Source of the DNA: Fragum whitleyi
Lineage: Eukaryota; Mollusca; Bivalvia; Cardiida; Cardiidae
Assembly (NCBI GenBank): GCA_948146395.1
Contig: OX411543.1
Coordinates: 70,732,948-70,796,947, forward strand
Length of the DNA stretch: 64,000 nt
Reading direction: 5' to 3'
The notes under the pieces are model-generated. The model did not search any database and was not told the DNA's origin. It saw only the letters and a list, made by a program, of their open reading frames with translations. Below, in pieces: positions 11,191 to 23,697 of the stretch; position 1 is the stretch's first letter, and each line of letters opens with the position of its first letter. The translations under genes were made by a program, and so were the position numbers.

Positions 11191-12120
11191 ATGGCCAGAT
11201 TAAACACTCAATCTCATATGAAGCCATTTCCAATATTCAGACTGCACTTCGGGTTCAGACTCCTGATAACTACAATATTTTTCACTTTGTTTCAACTGCA
11301 ACCCGGAGCTTTGAGATTTTTCTACATTAGTTTTAACATGGTTCATAGCCAAAACAAAGCAGATTACTTCACAAAACAGTATCGTATTTATAGAAAACAA
11401 ACTATTGTCCTTAGTGTCCCGCGTTACTTATTTTATTTAACAGTAATTATTCCTACGGTATGGATCGCGTTGCTATTGTGTCTATCTGGGGATGTGCATC
11501 CAAATCCAGGTCCTTTCTCTTCCGGTAATTTTAATGATTCCACGTCACATGATCTCTACGGTTTTCTAAAATATCCAAACCATCTTTCTACAATACACTA
11601 CAATGTACAAAGTATTAAAAACAAAATTGATATCTTGAGTTCGGAATTCTCTAGCTTTGATATACTTTCATTTTCTGAAACATGGCTTAACAAAGACGTT
11701 TCGTCAGATAGTATTCTTATTCCAACCTATCATGCCCCAGAGCGAAAGGATAGAGAGAACGAATCTTATGGGGGTGTAATAATTTACATTAAGAAAACTA
11801 TATCGTATGTAAGGCGTTTAGATTTGGAACTTGATGCATTAGAATGTGTTTGGGTGCATATCAGGCTCCAAAATCATAAGAATATTCTATATGGTGTATT
11901 TTACAGACCAACTAATTCGCAATCTGGTTATAATTCTTTGATCGAAAACTCCACAAGTCTCGCTATCGATACCAATATACAGGATATTATAATAACGGGT
12001 GATTTTAATTGGAATCAGTTAAATACGTATCATTTTAACAAAATTGACTCCCTTTGTACGCAGTTTAATCTTTACCAATGTATTGACGAACCAACTCACT
12101 TTACAGAACACTCTTCGTGA
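11191..12120 (+). pseudogene. LINE-2 ORF, 5' part: hydrophobic leader, 2A-like motif, APE endonuclease (ends at premature TGA)
   Basis: 309 residues from ATG 11191. Two hydrophobic stretches (about residues 22-37 and 79-97) precede the 2A-like motif GDVHPNPGP at residues 100-108, coded at 11488-11514. 2A-like sequences at this position are known in APE-type non-LTR retrotransposons of several marine invertebrates. They make the ribosome skip the final Gly-Pro bond. The endonuclease follows with HYNVQSIKNK, SFSETWL, GGVIIY and GDFNWNQ. The frame stops at TGA 12118-12120, inside a conserved stretch before IDLLFVSN. The downstream frame is the same, so a point mutation is the simplest cause. Confidence 0.85.
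11488..11514 (+). other. 2A-like ribosome-skipping motif
   Basis: Codes GDVHPNPGP. The core NPGP and the preceding Asp-Val match the 2A consensus, but the usual Glu between Val and the next residue is His. Predicted separation is between Gly-107 and Pro-108. Activity is inferred. Confidence 0.7.
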
Positions 12121-14730
12121 TTGATTGACCTTCTCTTTGTATCCAATAAAAAATCAGTTCTAATATCAGGAGTGGGTGAACCTTGTCTGGAAAGCCAAGT
12201 TCGATATCACTGTCCGGTGTATGGAGTGTTCAATTTTATGAAGCCTAAAATCAAAGCTTTTAAAAGAACAATATGGAAGTACGAAGAGGGTAACTATGAT
12301 GATCTTCGATCTGAACTTGCGAATTTTGATTGGACTACTTTAATAGACGACAACATTGATGCATATGTTTTCAATTTTACAAATAAAATCATTCAAAAAG
12401 CAAAACGGGTTATACCGAATAAAGATATTAATGTTAAGCCTTATGAACCTGCGTGGCTGACAAACGAAGTAAAACATAAAATAAGACAGAGGAAAAGATT
12501 ATACAAGAAGGCTAGGAAATCTAATAATGAATTACAATGGAGTAGATTTAGAATACTTCGAAACGAAATTATTTCCCTTATACGTCAAAGAAAAGAGGAA
12601 CACATGGCAAACTTAGCATCTAAACTTAACTCAGGATTGCTAACATCTCGTGATTGGTGGAAAACAATTAAGCAGTTTCTCAATCCTTCACAAATACAAA
12701 GTTCGGAAATACCGCCATTACTTGATGAATTTAGCAACAATTTAACCTTTGACGAAACGGAAAAAGCAAATGTACTTAATACCTTTTTTGCAAGCCAATC
12801 TGACGTGGATGACTTTCAGAAAGATTTGCCATTTAACAACATCCCTACTCAGCAATTCACACTAGACTATATCATCATAATTCAAGACGAAGTATACAAC
12901 GTTCTGAAAGATTTAGACACTGGGAAAGCTTCTGGCCCTGACGGAATACATAATAGGATCCTACGCGAATGCGCGATTCCTATATCAAAACCATTGTGTG
13001 ATATTTTTAATTCATCCCTGAACCAAAGTATTTTGCCTTCCTCATGGAAAGTTTCAAATGTTTGCCCTATTTTTAAGAGTGGCGATCCAGTGATGCCCTC
13101 AAATTACAGACCAGTTTCTCTTCTTAATACAATGGAAAAGGCATTTGAAAAAATAGTTTACAAGCGTGTCTTTTCTTATCTGTCAGAGGTGCATTTTTTC
13201 ACACCTTTTCAATCAGGATTTCTGCCATGTGACTCGACTGTTAATCAAACTCTTTCATTATATCATAAATTCTGTAAAGCGCTAGATAGTGGCCATGAGT
13301 TCAGAATGATATTTTTTGATGTAAGTAAAGCATTCGATAAGGTTTGGCACCGGGGTCTTATTTACAAACTAAATAGCGCAGGCATTAAAGGACGACTGTT
13401 AGACTGGTTCATTGATTACTTATCTAATAGATATCAAAGGGTTGTCCTGAATGGTAGCTATTCTGAACTTAGAGTTTTAAAACCTGGTGTTCCCCAAGGG
13501 TCAATATTAGGTCCATTATTATTTTTAGTTTATATAAACGACATTGTCGATGAATTGGAATCTAATATTAACCTTTTTGCTGATGACACGAGTCTTTCAT
13601 TAGAAATAGACGATCCTTATTCATGCGGAATGAAATTACAAACAGATATAAACAAAATCCATTCTTGGGCACAGAAATGGATCGTTAAATTTAATCCAGC
13701 AAAATCTGAATCACTATTGATCACCCGCAAAGTAAATAGACCTCAGCATCCAGATTTATATATGTCACATACAAAAATTCCAACGGTGGAAAACCACAAA
13801 CACTTAGGTATATTTATATCAGCTGATGGATCATGGAATTGTCACTTAAAACACTCAGCTGACAAAGCGTGGAAAAGGATTAACATTTTTCGAAGTCTTA
13901 AAAATCGTCTTGATCGACAATCCCTTCAAACCATTTACTTTTCGTTTATTCGCCCTATAATAGAATATGCAGATGTAATTTGGGACAACTGCTCAAAAAA
14001 TTTAAAAGACGAACTCGATAAAATCCAAGCGGAAGCTGCAAGGATAGTGACCGGCTGTACAAAGCTTGTTTCGCTCGCTGATCTCGATAAAGAGCCAGGA
14101 TGGGAATCACTAGAAGAACGTAGGCGAAAACATAAACTAATATTATACTTCAAAATGGTAAAAGGAATAACGCCAGATAGTTTAAGTTCTTTAGTTCCCA
14201 ACTCAATAGGAAGCACATCCTCATATAGTCTACGCGGATCTCGAAACCATAGAGTGCCAATTTGCAAGACAGAACTTTATAAAAGGTCATTTCTCCCGAC
14301 AGTTATTGAAGATTGGAATAATTTGCCTATTGAAATACGGGAGCAAGATTCATTATCATACTTTAAGAACTATCTTAATCGTGACAAACCCGTACCAAAT
14401 AAGTTGTACTTTTTAGGACAAAGGAAGCTTCAAGTCATACATACAAGGATAAGAAATAAATGCAGCTCTTTGAATCACCATTTATTTGCAAAAAACATTG
14501 TTGACTCCCCCCTTTGTTCTTGTGGTCGTACCGAGACAAGCGAACACTTCTTTTTTGAATGTTATAAGTACATTAATATAAGAGAACGACTTTTTGGCAA
14601 ATTATTAGTTTTCGGCAACATCGACATTGATATGCTTCTTTATGGAAAAGAAACGCTGGCAATTGACGAAAACTCATTTATTTTCAATGAAGTTCAATGC
14701 TACATCAGAGAAAGTAAACGATTTATTTAA
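12121..14730 (+). pseudogene. LINE-2 ORF, 3' part: reverse transcriptase and C-terminal Cys/His domain
   Basis: 869 codons in the same frame as the upstream part, starting just after the TGA. The position where APE enzymes usually have Ser-Asp-His reads RYHCPVYG, which may be a lineage trait or a defect. Reverse transcriptase blocks follow in order: GKASGPDGIHNRIL, NYRPVSLLN, DVSKAFDKVWH, GVPQGSILGPLL and catalytic FADD at 13576-13587. A thumb-like region ends in EYADVIWDN, and the C-terminus has a PLCSCGRTETSEHFFFEC Cys/His cluster. No other stop or frameshift is present. The stop is TAA at 14728-14730. Confidence 0.88.
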
Positions 14731-15125
14731 AATTCATACAACGCCTAAAAATAAAACAAAACAATACTTCGACGTATTATCAAGTGAACAGGCTGAGTTG
14801 TTTTGTGAAGTTGTTGCTAATATCGTTTTTACATGAATCAGAAAGACATAAGAATAACACAAAATACCCCTATGCCCACTTAATTTCATTACACATACTA
14901 TCTTATTTAACCCTGATTAACTATTCTCTATACGTTAAAATAATAATTGAAAGCAAAATACCTTTTTTTTCTAAAAACATCTATAAATGTGTACACATAT
15001 TAAGCCATCAACAAGGAAAAGAACTTTATAAGCCCCGCTTTCGTTCTAATCCTTTTTGCATGTTTATGTTGAGTTTTGTCAATTTATTGTGTACAATTGT
15101 ATACTATGCAAATAAAATATGTTTA

Positions 15126-15682
15126 AACCAAATACATTCAAATAACAATGACATGTCTTCGGCCCGAAATTTTTCATTAGAGTTGATTTTGTGAGGTTGT
15201 TGCACCATTTTTTGTCGAATTCAATGTCGCACCGAAACCATCGTTAGGCCCTACTATGTTTATTTGACGCCAATACGTACAATGAGGTATTATAAAAAAA
15301 ATCAAATTGGTGTTTGTAGTAGAATGTTGATGTTGAAATAGCCCTATGCTTTCATTTGCCGGATATCGAATTTTACAAAAAAAAAATCTAAAGCGAAGAC
15401 ATATTATTTGGCAGTAACATATAAATTTCAGAATAGGTCATTGGACAAACTTTCTAGAAAAAGTATATATTTACAGTAATGCACTCGAAAGTAGGGACAC
15501 ATCGGAAGGCATATATAATTACACCTTTTTTTTCATTTCTATCTATCAATCTACTGCCCTTTTGGGTATTACTGGCAGGTGCGCGTCGGTGCTGTAATAA
15601 AAACTGTTAGTCATTGGTTAGGGTCCTAAGTTTTAAAAGTATTTTTAGAACATCTTATAAAAACAATTTTGGCCTTTCAGGG
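15126..15682. other. No recognisable feature
   Basis: AT-rich sequence without open frames, homology to other parts of the window or structural repeats that I can support. Confidence 0.5.
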
Positions 15683-16330
15683 ATGGCTCACTATCTGAAA
15701 AGAATCGAGATTCTTCTTGAACGCGGCAATGTCAGGTTGCTGTACGATTGTATTTGGCTGGCTGTTCCAAAGTATCACACTGTGTAGAGAAAAAAAGAGA
15801 ATATTTGAAGTACGGAAGCATTTGAGTGGATCTGTCAAAAAGATTCTGTGTGCACATGTCGGGTGATCCTAACTCGTCTTTCAAGATAAGTTGGTATGGT
15901 CACTGCAATAAAAAAATGTAAAATAGGCCTATGGTGACCCTGGTAAGGTCTCGACTATATCGAATAGTTTGCCAGCCTAGCTCCTTCTGCAGCAGGTGAC
16001 ACTGTCATAATTAGAGAAATAATTTTTGAACCCATCTTGCTGCTAGACGTTGTACTTTTTCTACTATGTAGATATAGGATGTTGTGTACTTGAAGTAGCT
16101 AACTTTATCAAAAGCCAAACTGAAGTGTAACAAAACTAAATCAGTTTGTTTTCCTTCGCCGTAAGGTTCTGTCAAGATGGTCGGTCAGTTGCAGTAGCTG
16201 GGTTTCACCGTGATGAGTGGCTTTCTCTGAAGCTATGCTGTAATTCATAACAATATCATTTTTGACAAAATATTTGGTTAGATTTGATGGTACAATATGT
16301 TCAAGAACTTAACACAATATTTCTTACACA
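15683..16330 (-). pseudogene. Decayed LINE reverse-transcriptase fragment
   Basis: Reading the minus strand from 16330, short frames give recognisable RT pieces: HHGETQLLQLTDHL and then LLHFSLAFDKVSY, the RT motif usually written DFSKAFDKV. It then jumps without the catalytic FADD region to C-terminal pieces VQRLAARWVQ, LQKELGWQTIRYSRDL, and SLHSVILWNSQPNTIVQQPDIAAFK. Several stops and frameshifts and a large internal deletion make it clearly non-functional. It belongs to a LINE different from the two near-complete ones. Confidence 0.7.
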
Positions 16331-16706
16331 TCATATATATTATCTTCGTGTCTGATTCAAAACTCGATCACAGGCATCTTTTTTACAAAGAAAATGGCGC
16401 GAACGTCGGTTAATCACTCCCGCAAAAATAGACAATTACTGACTTGGTTCCTTTAAACGGGGTCGACCCTTGATGGCGTCATGGGGTTATTTCTACGTTC
16501 TGAAATTTCGTTATGACCGACCAGGGACTTCAAATGTATATGTAGGGTACTACCGTACTTCATGGGACTCTAAATGTATATTTAGGGTCTCTGGTATTTT
16601 AAAGGTTAGTTTTATAGCACTAGGAAAGATTTGCAGACATTTTAAAATTTAACGCTACAATGACCTGCTATGTGACGTGTCCGCAGTTACCTAAAACTCC
16701 CCCTTT

Positions 16707-16727
16707 CCCCCCCCCCCCCCCCCCCCC
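16707..16727 (+). repeat. Poly-C tract
   Basis: Run of about 21 C. The surrounding 16331-17368 holds no other recognisable feature. Confidence 0.95.
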
Positions 16728-17368
16728 AGAAAAATCTCATCAAAGGAGGTTACTGTTGATCCCTGTTGAACATGGGTTGAGTGAATGACATCCCTTAACT
16801 GAACATTTTCACATTGGTGATTAAAAGACTTAGAAGAATTAACGTACAACATTCGTTATCCATGATCGAGTTTCTATGTATAGCCAAGGTAAATATGTGT
16901 GTTTATAACTTAGAGTCAATTGATTTAGAGATTCGATGATAAAACGCATTCGTACCCGTACATGTTCATACCTTTCACATTGAATGACATCAGTCCTGCG
17001 CCCAAGAATTAGATGACAAACTGATTGCCAAATATATGAATCCCGCTAAAACCCTTGTAAGCAAGTGTCCTTGCAGTTGTTTTGTTTTGTCATTCTAAGC
17101 ACAGGGCTGCTCATGATCCTCAGCTTGGCAAAGTGAATAGCCACAAATTTTAAATAAGAAGTCTTTTTCGAAGATTATCCCGGTGTACCATATTTCCGTG
17201 AATGTTAATTAGAACTTTCATAATTTCAAAACCAAGAGGAGACCTTGCTTCCAACTTTTCATTTTTAAAACACCATGCAATTCCTTAAGCAGCCTGAAAA
17301 TTCAAGGTGAAATCATCCCTTATATACTTAGTAATTTGAACATTCATGAAACACCGGATCTTGATAAT

Positions 17369-19311
17369 CACCCCGGGACGCATCAGGACACCCAGGGACG
17401 GTTCATATATAAAAAGTAGACTATAAAAGCATTAGGCAAGAAGAAATTGATTATATAAATGTAAATTTTGATTAAAAAATTAATAAGAATTTTAACTTGT
17501 TGAATTGGTATCACATTATTTTGATGATATCATTGTTTTGAGACAGACACCCCGGGACGCCTAACCGTTACTGATCATGGAAGAGCATGCAGTTTTATTT
17601 AAAAATGATACAACAAAACAACTCTTTTACAAGCTCTACAATAAATAATTTGCCATGAAATAAGATTAGGGAATATAAGGACTTTTTTCAAGAAGTATTA
17701 AACATTACGGATGTGAAACCACCCCGGGACTCACTTAAAGTAAGTTACCTTATTTTAAAGTGTATGTTAATTAACCCCTGAACACGTTTCTCAGTTTAAT
17801 GAGAATTAGATCAATGTTTCAGAAAAAGTGATTTACAGAAAAATAAATAATAGATCTAATACAAAGTTTATCAAAGTGAAATAATATTAAAAAGTCGATG
17901 TTTATAGACTTAGTTTAATAAGAAATAACACCCCTGGACTTAATGCAAGTGCAGATAGAACTTACATTGTACGTGATTCTCGTTAAATAAGAAACATACC
18001 GGGACTAATTTTATATGAAAAACGAGTTTAAAAAAGAATTCCATGTAGTACAAAAAACCCGAGACTAATTCTATATGCAAATACGAGCTCAAAACAATTT
18101 CGTAAAGGACAAGAAACACCCGGGACCAAATTTATTTTCACTAAAATCTTTGCTAACGAGTTCTCTTAAAATAAGACACACACCAGGAATATAACAAAAT
18201 ACAAATACTAGCTCAGAAAAGATTTATCATCGGATAAAAAAATACATCATCAGGAATAAATACAATTGCCAGAAAACTAACAATACGATTTCTCGTAAAA
18301 TATGGAAGACCCCGGGACTCGTTTTATATGCATATACAAACTCACAGGGACTAAATTCATTTGAACAGAAAACATACAAACGATTTCTCTTGGAAGAAGA
18401 AACACCCTAGGACTAATTTTATATGAATATTCAAACTCACAAAACAATTTTGTATAGGGAAAGAAACACCCGGGGACTAAATTCAACTGATGAGAAAACA
18501 TTCAAAACTATTTCTCTTGGAAGGAGAAACACCCAGGTCTAATTTTATATGCATAAACAAACTCACAAAGTGATTTCGCATAGGAGAAGAAACCGCCAGG
18601 GACTAAATTCAACTGAACAGAAAACATTCAAAACGATTTCTTTTTGAAGAAGAAACACCTCGGGATTTTTTTATATGCATATTCAAACTCACTCTAGGAA
18701 GAAGAAACACCCTGGGACTAATTTTATATGCATATACAAACTCACAAAGCGATTTGGCATAGGATAAGAAACTCCTGGGGACTAAATTCAATTGAACAGG
18801 AAACATTCAAACGATTTTTCTTTGAAGAAGAAACACCCCGGGACTAATTTCATATGTATATACAAACTCACAAAAGCGATTTCGCATAGGATAAGAAACA
18901 CCCGGTAACTAAATTCAATTGAACAGAAAACATACAAAACGATTTCCATTGGAAGAGTTAACACCCAGGGACTCTTTTTATGTATATACGAGCTCACAAA
19001 TCGTTTCTTTTAGGATATAAAACGATATCGTGACCAAATTCAATGTAAATTTGATCTCACAAACAATTTCTCACAGGATAAGAAAAGAACCCTGGGACTA
19101 TTTTTTTTATGTTTATACGAATTCACACAACGATTTCACTAACACATTGGGACTGAATTTAGGTATGTAAATTACTCATATCAAACAGTAAATCTGTACT
19201 TTTGTAAAAGTAATATATATAATATCCATGTATTTATTGCATATAAATCATATTTGATGGGTCCTGGGGTGTCTCATTGAGTCCCGGGGTGTCCCGGTGC
19301 GTCCCGGGGTG
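17369..19311. mobile_element. Minisatellite between GC-rich terminal inverted repeats
   Basis: The left end CACCCCGGGACGCATC and following bases are the reverse complement of the right end (about 31 bp, ending GCGTCCCGGGGTG at 19311). Possible 3-bp flanking AAT on both sides. The interior carries some thirty degenerate (C)CCGGGAC-like cores and, at 18290-19080, tandem ~125-bp units made of two half-units (ATTTTATATGCATATAC and AAATTCAATTGAACAG). GC-rich cores in an AT-rich context are striking. The structure suggests a non-autonomous DNA transposon with an expanded core. Confidence 0.6.
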
Positions 19312-19907
19312 AATATTAAGACCGTGAAACACCTATTAAAATCCACAGTGCTCATATTTCTGTGAATCCAAAATTTAGCAGTCTGTTAAACACTACTGGA
19401 GTTTTGTTTAGCCTCAAAATTTTCGTCATAATTCACATAATCATTTCTCATTGGGGTATGAAAATACCAAATACAAATAGTCTTTATTTTCAGATTTACA
19501 GTTACTTTACACAACACAAGTAGCGTACTTGAAAATAAGGTAATTTAAAGGATTTTAGAGTTTTACTAATTTCAAGTGATTTATGTTGATTTAAAAATAA
19601 TATCCTACTTAGATGTTAATTTTCAAGATCTTTTATCAAAGAATATTGAAAACATTACTGAAATAACAGTAAGTAACTCTAATTGACAATTCATGGAAAT
19701 ATGGTCACTCAGGGAAATTTGGTACAACAGAATAAACGCACACAAAAAATTAAAGAAATTTCAAATAAGATTTTACATTCCTAAAAATAGGTAGGCTAAT
19801 TTTCCATCATGAACCAGATAGAACCAGAGGTGTGATTGTCAGAGCAAAATAAAATCCAGCTTATTAAGAATTTTACAGGTCCTGATGAAATATTTTTCTA
19901 AATTGAT
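19312..19907. other. No recognisable feature
   Basis: AT-rich sequence with no supported gene or repeat. Confidence 0.5.
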
Positions 19908-20135
19908 TTAACACTTTCCTGTTTTACAAATTTTGGACCTTTCCTAATTCAAAGGTTTTGCAGACGAAAATTAAAAGTGGATTTAATTTGAAAAATAACC
20001 ATTCAGTAGGGTAGAAAATAGTGTGGAAAAAGAAGAAATTGCTTGTCAGAAGCATTTTCTTCTTTTTTCACAATGTTTTCTCAATCATAAAATCACAGAC
20101 ACATTAAAAGCAGGGATTAAACAGCAAAGGGTTAA
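19908..20135 (+). mobile_element. TTAA-flanked MITE, family P, copy 1
   Basis: Flanked by TTAA on both sides. The right end reads, on the opposite strand, CCCTTTGCTGTTT. The left end is the same motif mutated (CACTTTCCTGTTT). A central hairpin GAAGAAATTGCTT / AAGCATTTTCTTC is present. The TTAA duplication and CCCTTT ends are typical of piggyBac-type non-autonomous elements. Confidence 0.8.
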
Positions 20136-20443
20136 AATATTCTAAGGTGTCGAGACTTATCGTAAAAGCCAATTACAAGCAAGCCTCATTACCTCATTTA
20201 GATTTCTCAAGATCTGATTAGGCATCTAAAAAATTTGCTGTAACAAACACCTATGTTTTAAAAAACTAAATTAGAATCTTCAGAATCATGCTCTAGGGAA
20301 TACACCTCTGGTAGGTATTGTTTTGTTTGAAAGAATGGACCAGACTTTCTTATTGAAAACCGACAAGTGATCTACTAAATGTAGAATACAAGAAATAATG
20401 TAGAAAGTGCTTATTTGACTTCAACTTTTACTCACTAATTTTT

Positions 20444-20718
20444 ATGCCCCTGTATCGAGAGATCGGGGGCATATATTTTTACTCGTGTCGGTCTGCCTGT
20501 CCGTCCGTCTGTCTGTCCGTCCGTCTGTCCGAAAACTTAACCAAACTTAACCTTTGCCAATATCTTCAAGCCTATTCAAGATACATGGCTCATATTTGGC
20601 ACGATGATAGATCTCAATGATCCGCATCTGCTGCAAGGTCAAGGTCATCTGTCAAGGTCAAACTTTGAAAAAAAAATGCTGTGACGGGGGCATTAGTGTT
20701 TCACAAACACATCTTGTT
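20444..20718 (+). mobile_element. Helentron-like element, ATGCCCC family, single-unit copy
   Basis: 5' end ATGCCCCTGTATCGAG with a hairpin to GGGGGCAT, then a TCCG/TCTG simple repeat, one core unit (AACCTTTGCCAATATCTTC...), GACGGGGGCAT (inverted copy of the 5' end), a GTGTTTCACAAACAC hairpin and terminal ATCTTGTT. The longer relative at 31586-32253 has three core units. Confidence 0.75.
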
Positions 20719-22099
20719 TGTTATTACAAATCACAATGCCCTGTATTCGAGATATATTTCAGAAATAAGACTTTATTTTGATACACCACTGAAGGTGGTG
20801 GTTTATCGGAATTATCATCTGCCTCTGTCCATTTGTACTGTATGTTTACTTCTTTTCGATGCAACTTTCCTTTCATTAAGAGATTTAAGTATGGATTTTG
20901 ATTAAACTTTCACAGAATCTTCATCAAATTTCCTTTGAGGGCAACTCCTTGAGCTTCTATGGGATTGTTTCACTTAGAAATGCGGACCATTTATAGGCTC
21001 AGAAAAATGTTTGTCTTCAGATCTTTTTCCCCTGAAAAGTCGTTTGTCTCCTTTATTCAATCAATATTTGTCAGTCCTTCTATCTAGCCATTCTTCATTT
21101 GATCACTCAGTGCAAAAGTTAAACAGTTGTGACTATGAATTTTTTGGTATTTACAACTGTTTTGCACTAATACATAGATTTGCCCTATATCTTGAGTATA
21201 ATTACATTTGATTTTACCATTCAAAACCAGTTTTTGGAAAGACTAATTTGCACATCTCATATAAAACCGTATTACAGGTAATATTTTATCCAATTACAGA
21301 GTGTCTGTACAGTCGCAGAAATACAGTGTGTGGATATTCTGCATACTTCATCAGCAAAATTTTCAAATAATTTGTGATAGATTTTCTGTTACTTTTTAAA
21401 AAGGAAATAAATAACAACATACACACATTTGCATGATTTGCAGAAGGTATCAAAGTCTCATTTACTATAGCTATAACACACATAGACATAAATCAGAGTT
21501 TTGTTGGTACACAAAACATTTACTTTCTGGAGTGGTGCTTTTGTAAATGCAAATAGAAATCAAAGTGCTGTCAGCACTGTAAATCGGACATCATTGAGAG
21601 GCTGGGATGGTGCAATAGTTCGCCAATCAAAAGGGCTCAAATTTGGACAATAAAAGTTGGTAAAATATTTGCCCAATTTGTGAGTTTTTTGTCTTAACAC
21701 TTCATCTTTTCGAGGACATCGCCAGCTCATCCAACCTCGTGGGTCCGATTTTGAAAGTTTGCTGATTCGAAAGCCCTCTGCTAGTCTAAATTATTTCTTA
21801 GCAGATTTTTTTACGTTGTTATAATGAGCATACGCCAAGCTAAAAGCTTGTCTGTTAATATTATTCCTCTCTCTAGAGTTTAAAAGCCTGTTTAGCAACA
21901 AAACATTTTTCATTAAACTATTTACAATTTTGATTACCAACATGTTTGTTTTTCAAGCATTGGGTTTTCCCAAATACTATAAATGCATTTTCCCTCAAGA
22001 AACACGTGAAATCGGCAACTATGCTATTTATATCTTTGGTTTCTGACCAATCGATTAAATCTAGCAGCACTCTATGATTATTCAGGAGTTATTCTAAAA
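20719..22099. other. No recognisable feature
   Basis: AT-rich sequence. Short open frames show no domain, splice context or homology that I recognise. Confidence 0.5.
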
Positions 22100-22480
22100 A
22101 TAGATCGCTCTTACTGCTATCCTATATCAGTTTATCGTATGTTTTTGTCGGTTTATTTGTTTTTGAATAATTTTTCTTCATACTCAAATTTGAATTTATT
22201 GTAAATAGGATTGGAGCGTGATCAGAGTGCTCATTGAAATCAAATATTTCAAAATTACACAATTATTTCTATTTGTTAACACATAGTCAACAGTACTCAT
22301 TCCACCAGTAGACTTCCCACGCTCCCTGTCAGAGTGCAGACGACCATTGACCAATGACAAACAACTTAATTGACACATTTCGAGCAGACGATGTCCATCG
22401 CATCTACCACGTTGTGTGAATTTACGCGTGGGTTTTGACCGAGTGTTAATCATAACAGAATTTGATTGGTTGTCAGCCCT
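22100..22480 (-). pseudogene. Decayed LINE endonuclease fragment
   Basis: The minus-strand frame 22453-22196 contains RCDGHRLLEMCQ, NGRLHSDRERGK and STVDYVLTNRNNC, the C-terminal half of an APE endonuclease. A frameshift then moves the continuation FDFNEHSDHAPILF (the SDH catalytic motif) into another frame near 22230. No reverse transcriptase follows. It is a 5' piece of an otherwise lost LINE. Confidence 0.8.
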
Positions 22481-23450
22481 ACAACTGGTAAATGACCGTT
22501 CGAGAAAAAAATCAGAGTAGTAATATTGTAAGTGCTACAAATTTATTTTACAGTTAACCTATTGTACGTTTCAACTCCTTTACTCAACCGAAAATCTTGT
22601 TATAAACACTGAAAATACTAACTGGTAATTACTAAAAGCGAAAATTACATCAAATTTTGTATTAGCATCTTCTCTATTTGTCGAAAAGTAAATTAGATAA
22701 AAACAAAGTTTGTAGATTGTGACTGAAAAGGCGGTTTCTTCGGTGTTTGAAAACACATTATTTGGATTGAACACATTGCTCAGAAGATAAAGGTAAAAAT
22801 GTAGTGGGTCAAACAGACTGGATTTCTGGCAACCGGTATAAATCTCCGATTTAAAAACCCATACCTCTATTATAGTTGTGGTTACATACACAAAATGACA
22901 AGTTTTCAATTTTGGTTTGGAGCGTAAAGTATACAAATATTAATACAAGCGTGTGCAAATATTCCAAATAAAATAATTTTATGACGGTAGTCAGATATTC
23001 TGAATTTGGATGAAATATTAGCTCCATATAGTCCTATGTATTTGGAAAGAAGGGTCAAAATGACAGAGCCAGTGCATGACATTTCAAACAATTTTGCATG
23101 TGCCCATAGCAAAGCACCTGGCCAGCCTTTGCATCCACACAGGCTAGCCAGGGTCTTCACTATGAGTTCTGGAGATGGATAAGATCTTGACCCCTCCTCA
23201 GGATGTCACCGAATATTCTCACTGCATTGTGTTGCTGTCAACATTCTCATCTTCAGGGGATCAGCAAATATTCTCATTGCATTTTGTTACTGTCCAGGTC
23301 ACTTAACATCTGTTTATTTGGCACACATGAAACTGTTGGAAACGTCACACACTGGCTCAAATATTGTTGATCAAGATCAAACAGCTCCTGAAGGAACAGT
23401 ATGATCATGATCTACAATGTTTGCCTTTGACCTAGCTTCATTTGGTGGCA
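22481..23450. other. No recognisable feature
   Basis: No gene, known repeat or structural signal that I can support. Confidence 0.5.
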
Positions 23451-23697
23451 TTAACCCTTGTCATGCTGAACCTGGAATATTCCTGCTTTGGCAGGAGGTA
23501 TAGACAACCATCAGCCTGCACATATGTGCAGTCTGATATTAGTCTACACCACCTGTTTCTCACTTTCAAACCAAAATTGTCAAAAGATTCAGCTTTTCAA
23601 ATAAAATTGACGTACAGTTGGTTATTTCAGTGCTTTTTGCCCTTTCATTTTGATGCAAATTTTTAGCCAAAATTTATTCAGCATGACAAGGGTAAAG
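23451..23697 (+). mobile_element. TTAA-associated MITE, family M, copy 1
   Basis: Starts TTAA CCCTTGTCATGCTGAA and ends with the inverted TTCAGCATGACAAGGG. Internal landmarks are TTGGCAGGAGGTATAGACAA and CACATATGTGCAG. The CCCTT ends at TTAA resemble piggyBac-type elements. It is the best-preserved plus-oriented copy and serves as reference for the copies at 24916, 32437, 32585, 36370, 41511, 55031 and 55365. Confidence 0.75.

Larger units (their letters stand above)
11191..15125 (+). mobile_element. Non-LTR retrotransposon (LINE-2 of this window), CR1/L2-like
   Basis: Encodes one long APE-RT polyprotein (11191-14730), interrupted by a single TGA at 12118-12120. It is followed by ~390 bp of AT-rich 3' region ending near a polyadenylation-like GCAAATAAAATATG at about 15108-15122. 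The 5' border was not found, so the element may begin upstream of 11191. Only one lesion in 3.5 kb suggests recent insertion. Clade placement from motif style only. Confidence 0.82.

Noticed and set aside
14784..15194. 136-codon ORF after LINE-2
   Set aside because: Lies in the LINE 3' region, overlaps no known domain, and is AT-rich low-information sequence.
18277..18997. Minus-strand ORFs with repeated LNLVPG and KISPRVFLLP motifs
   Set aside because: These are translations of the minisatellite at 17369-19311. The motifs mirror the repeat unit.
22906..23160. 84-codon minus-strand ORF with CGCKGWPGALLWAHAK
   Set aside because: No supporting homology, partner exon or repeat copy. Left unannotated.
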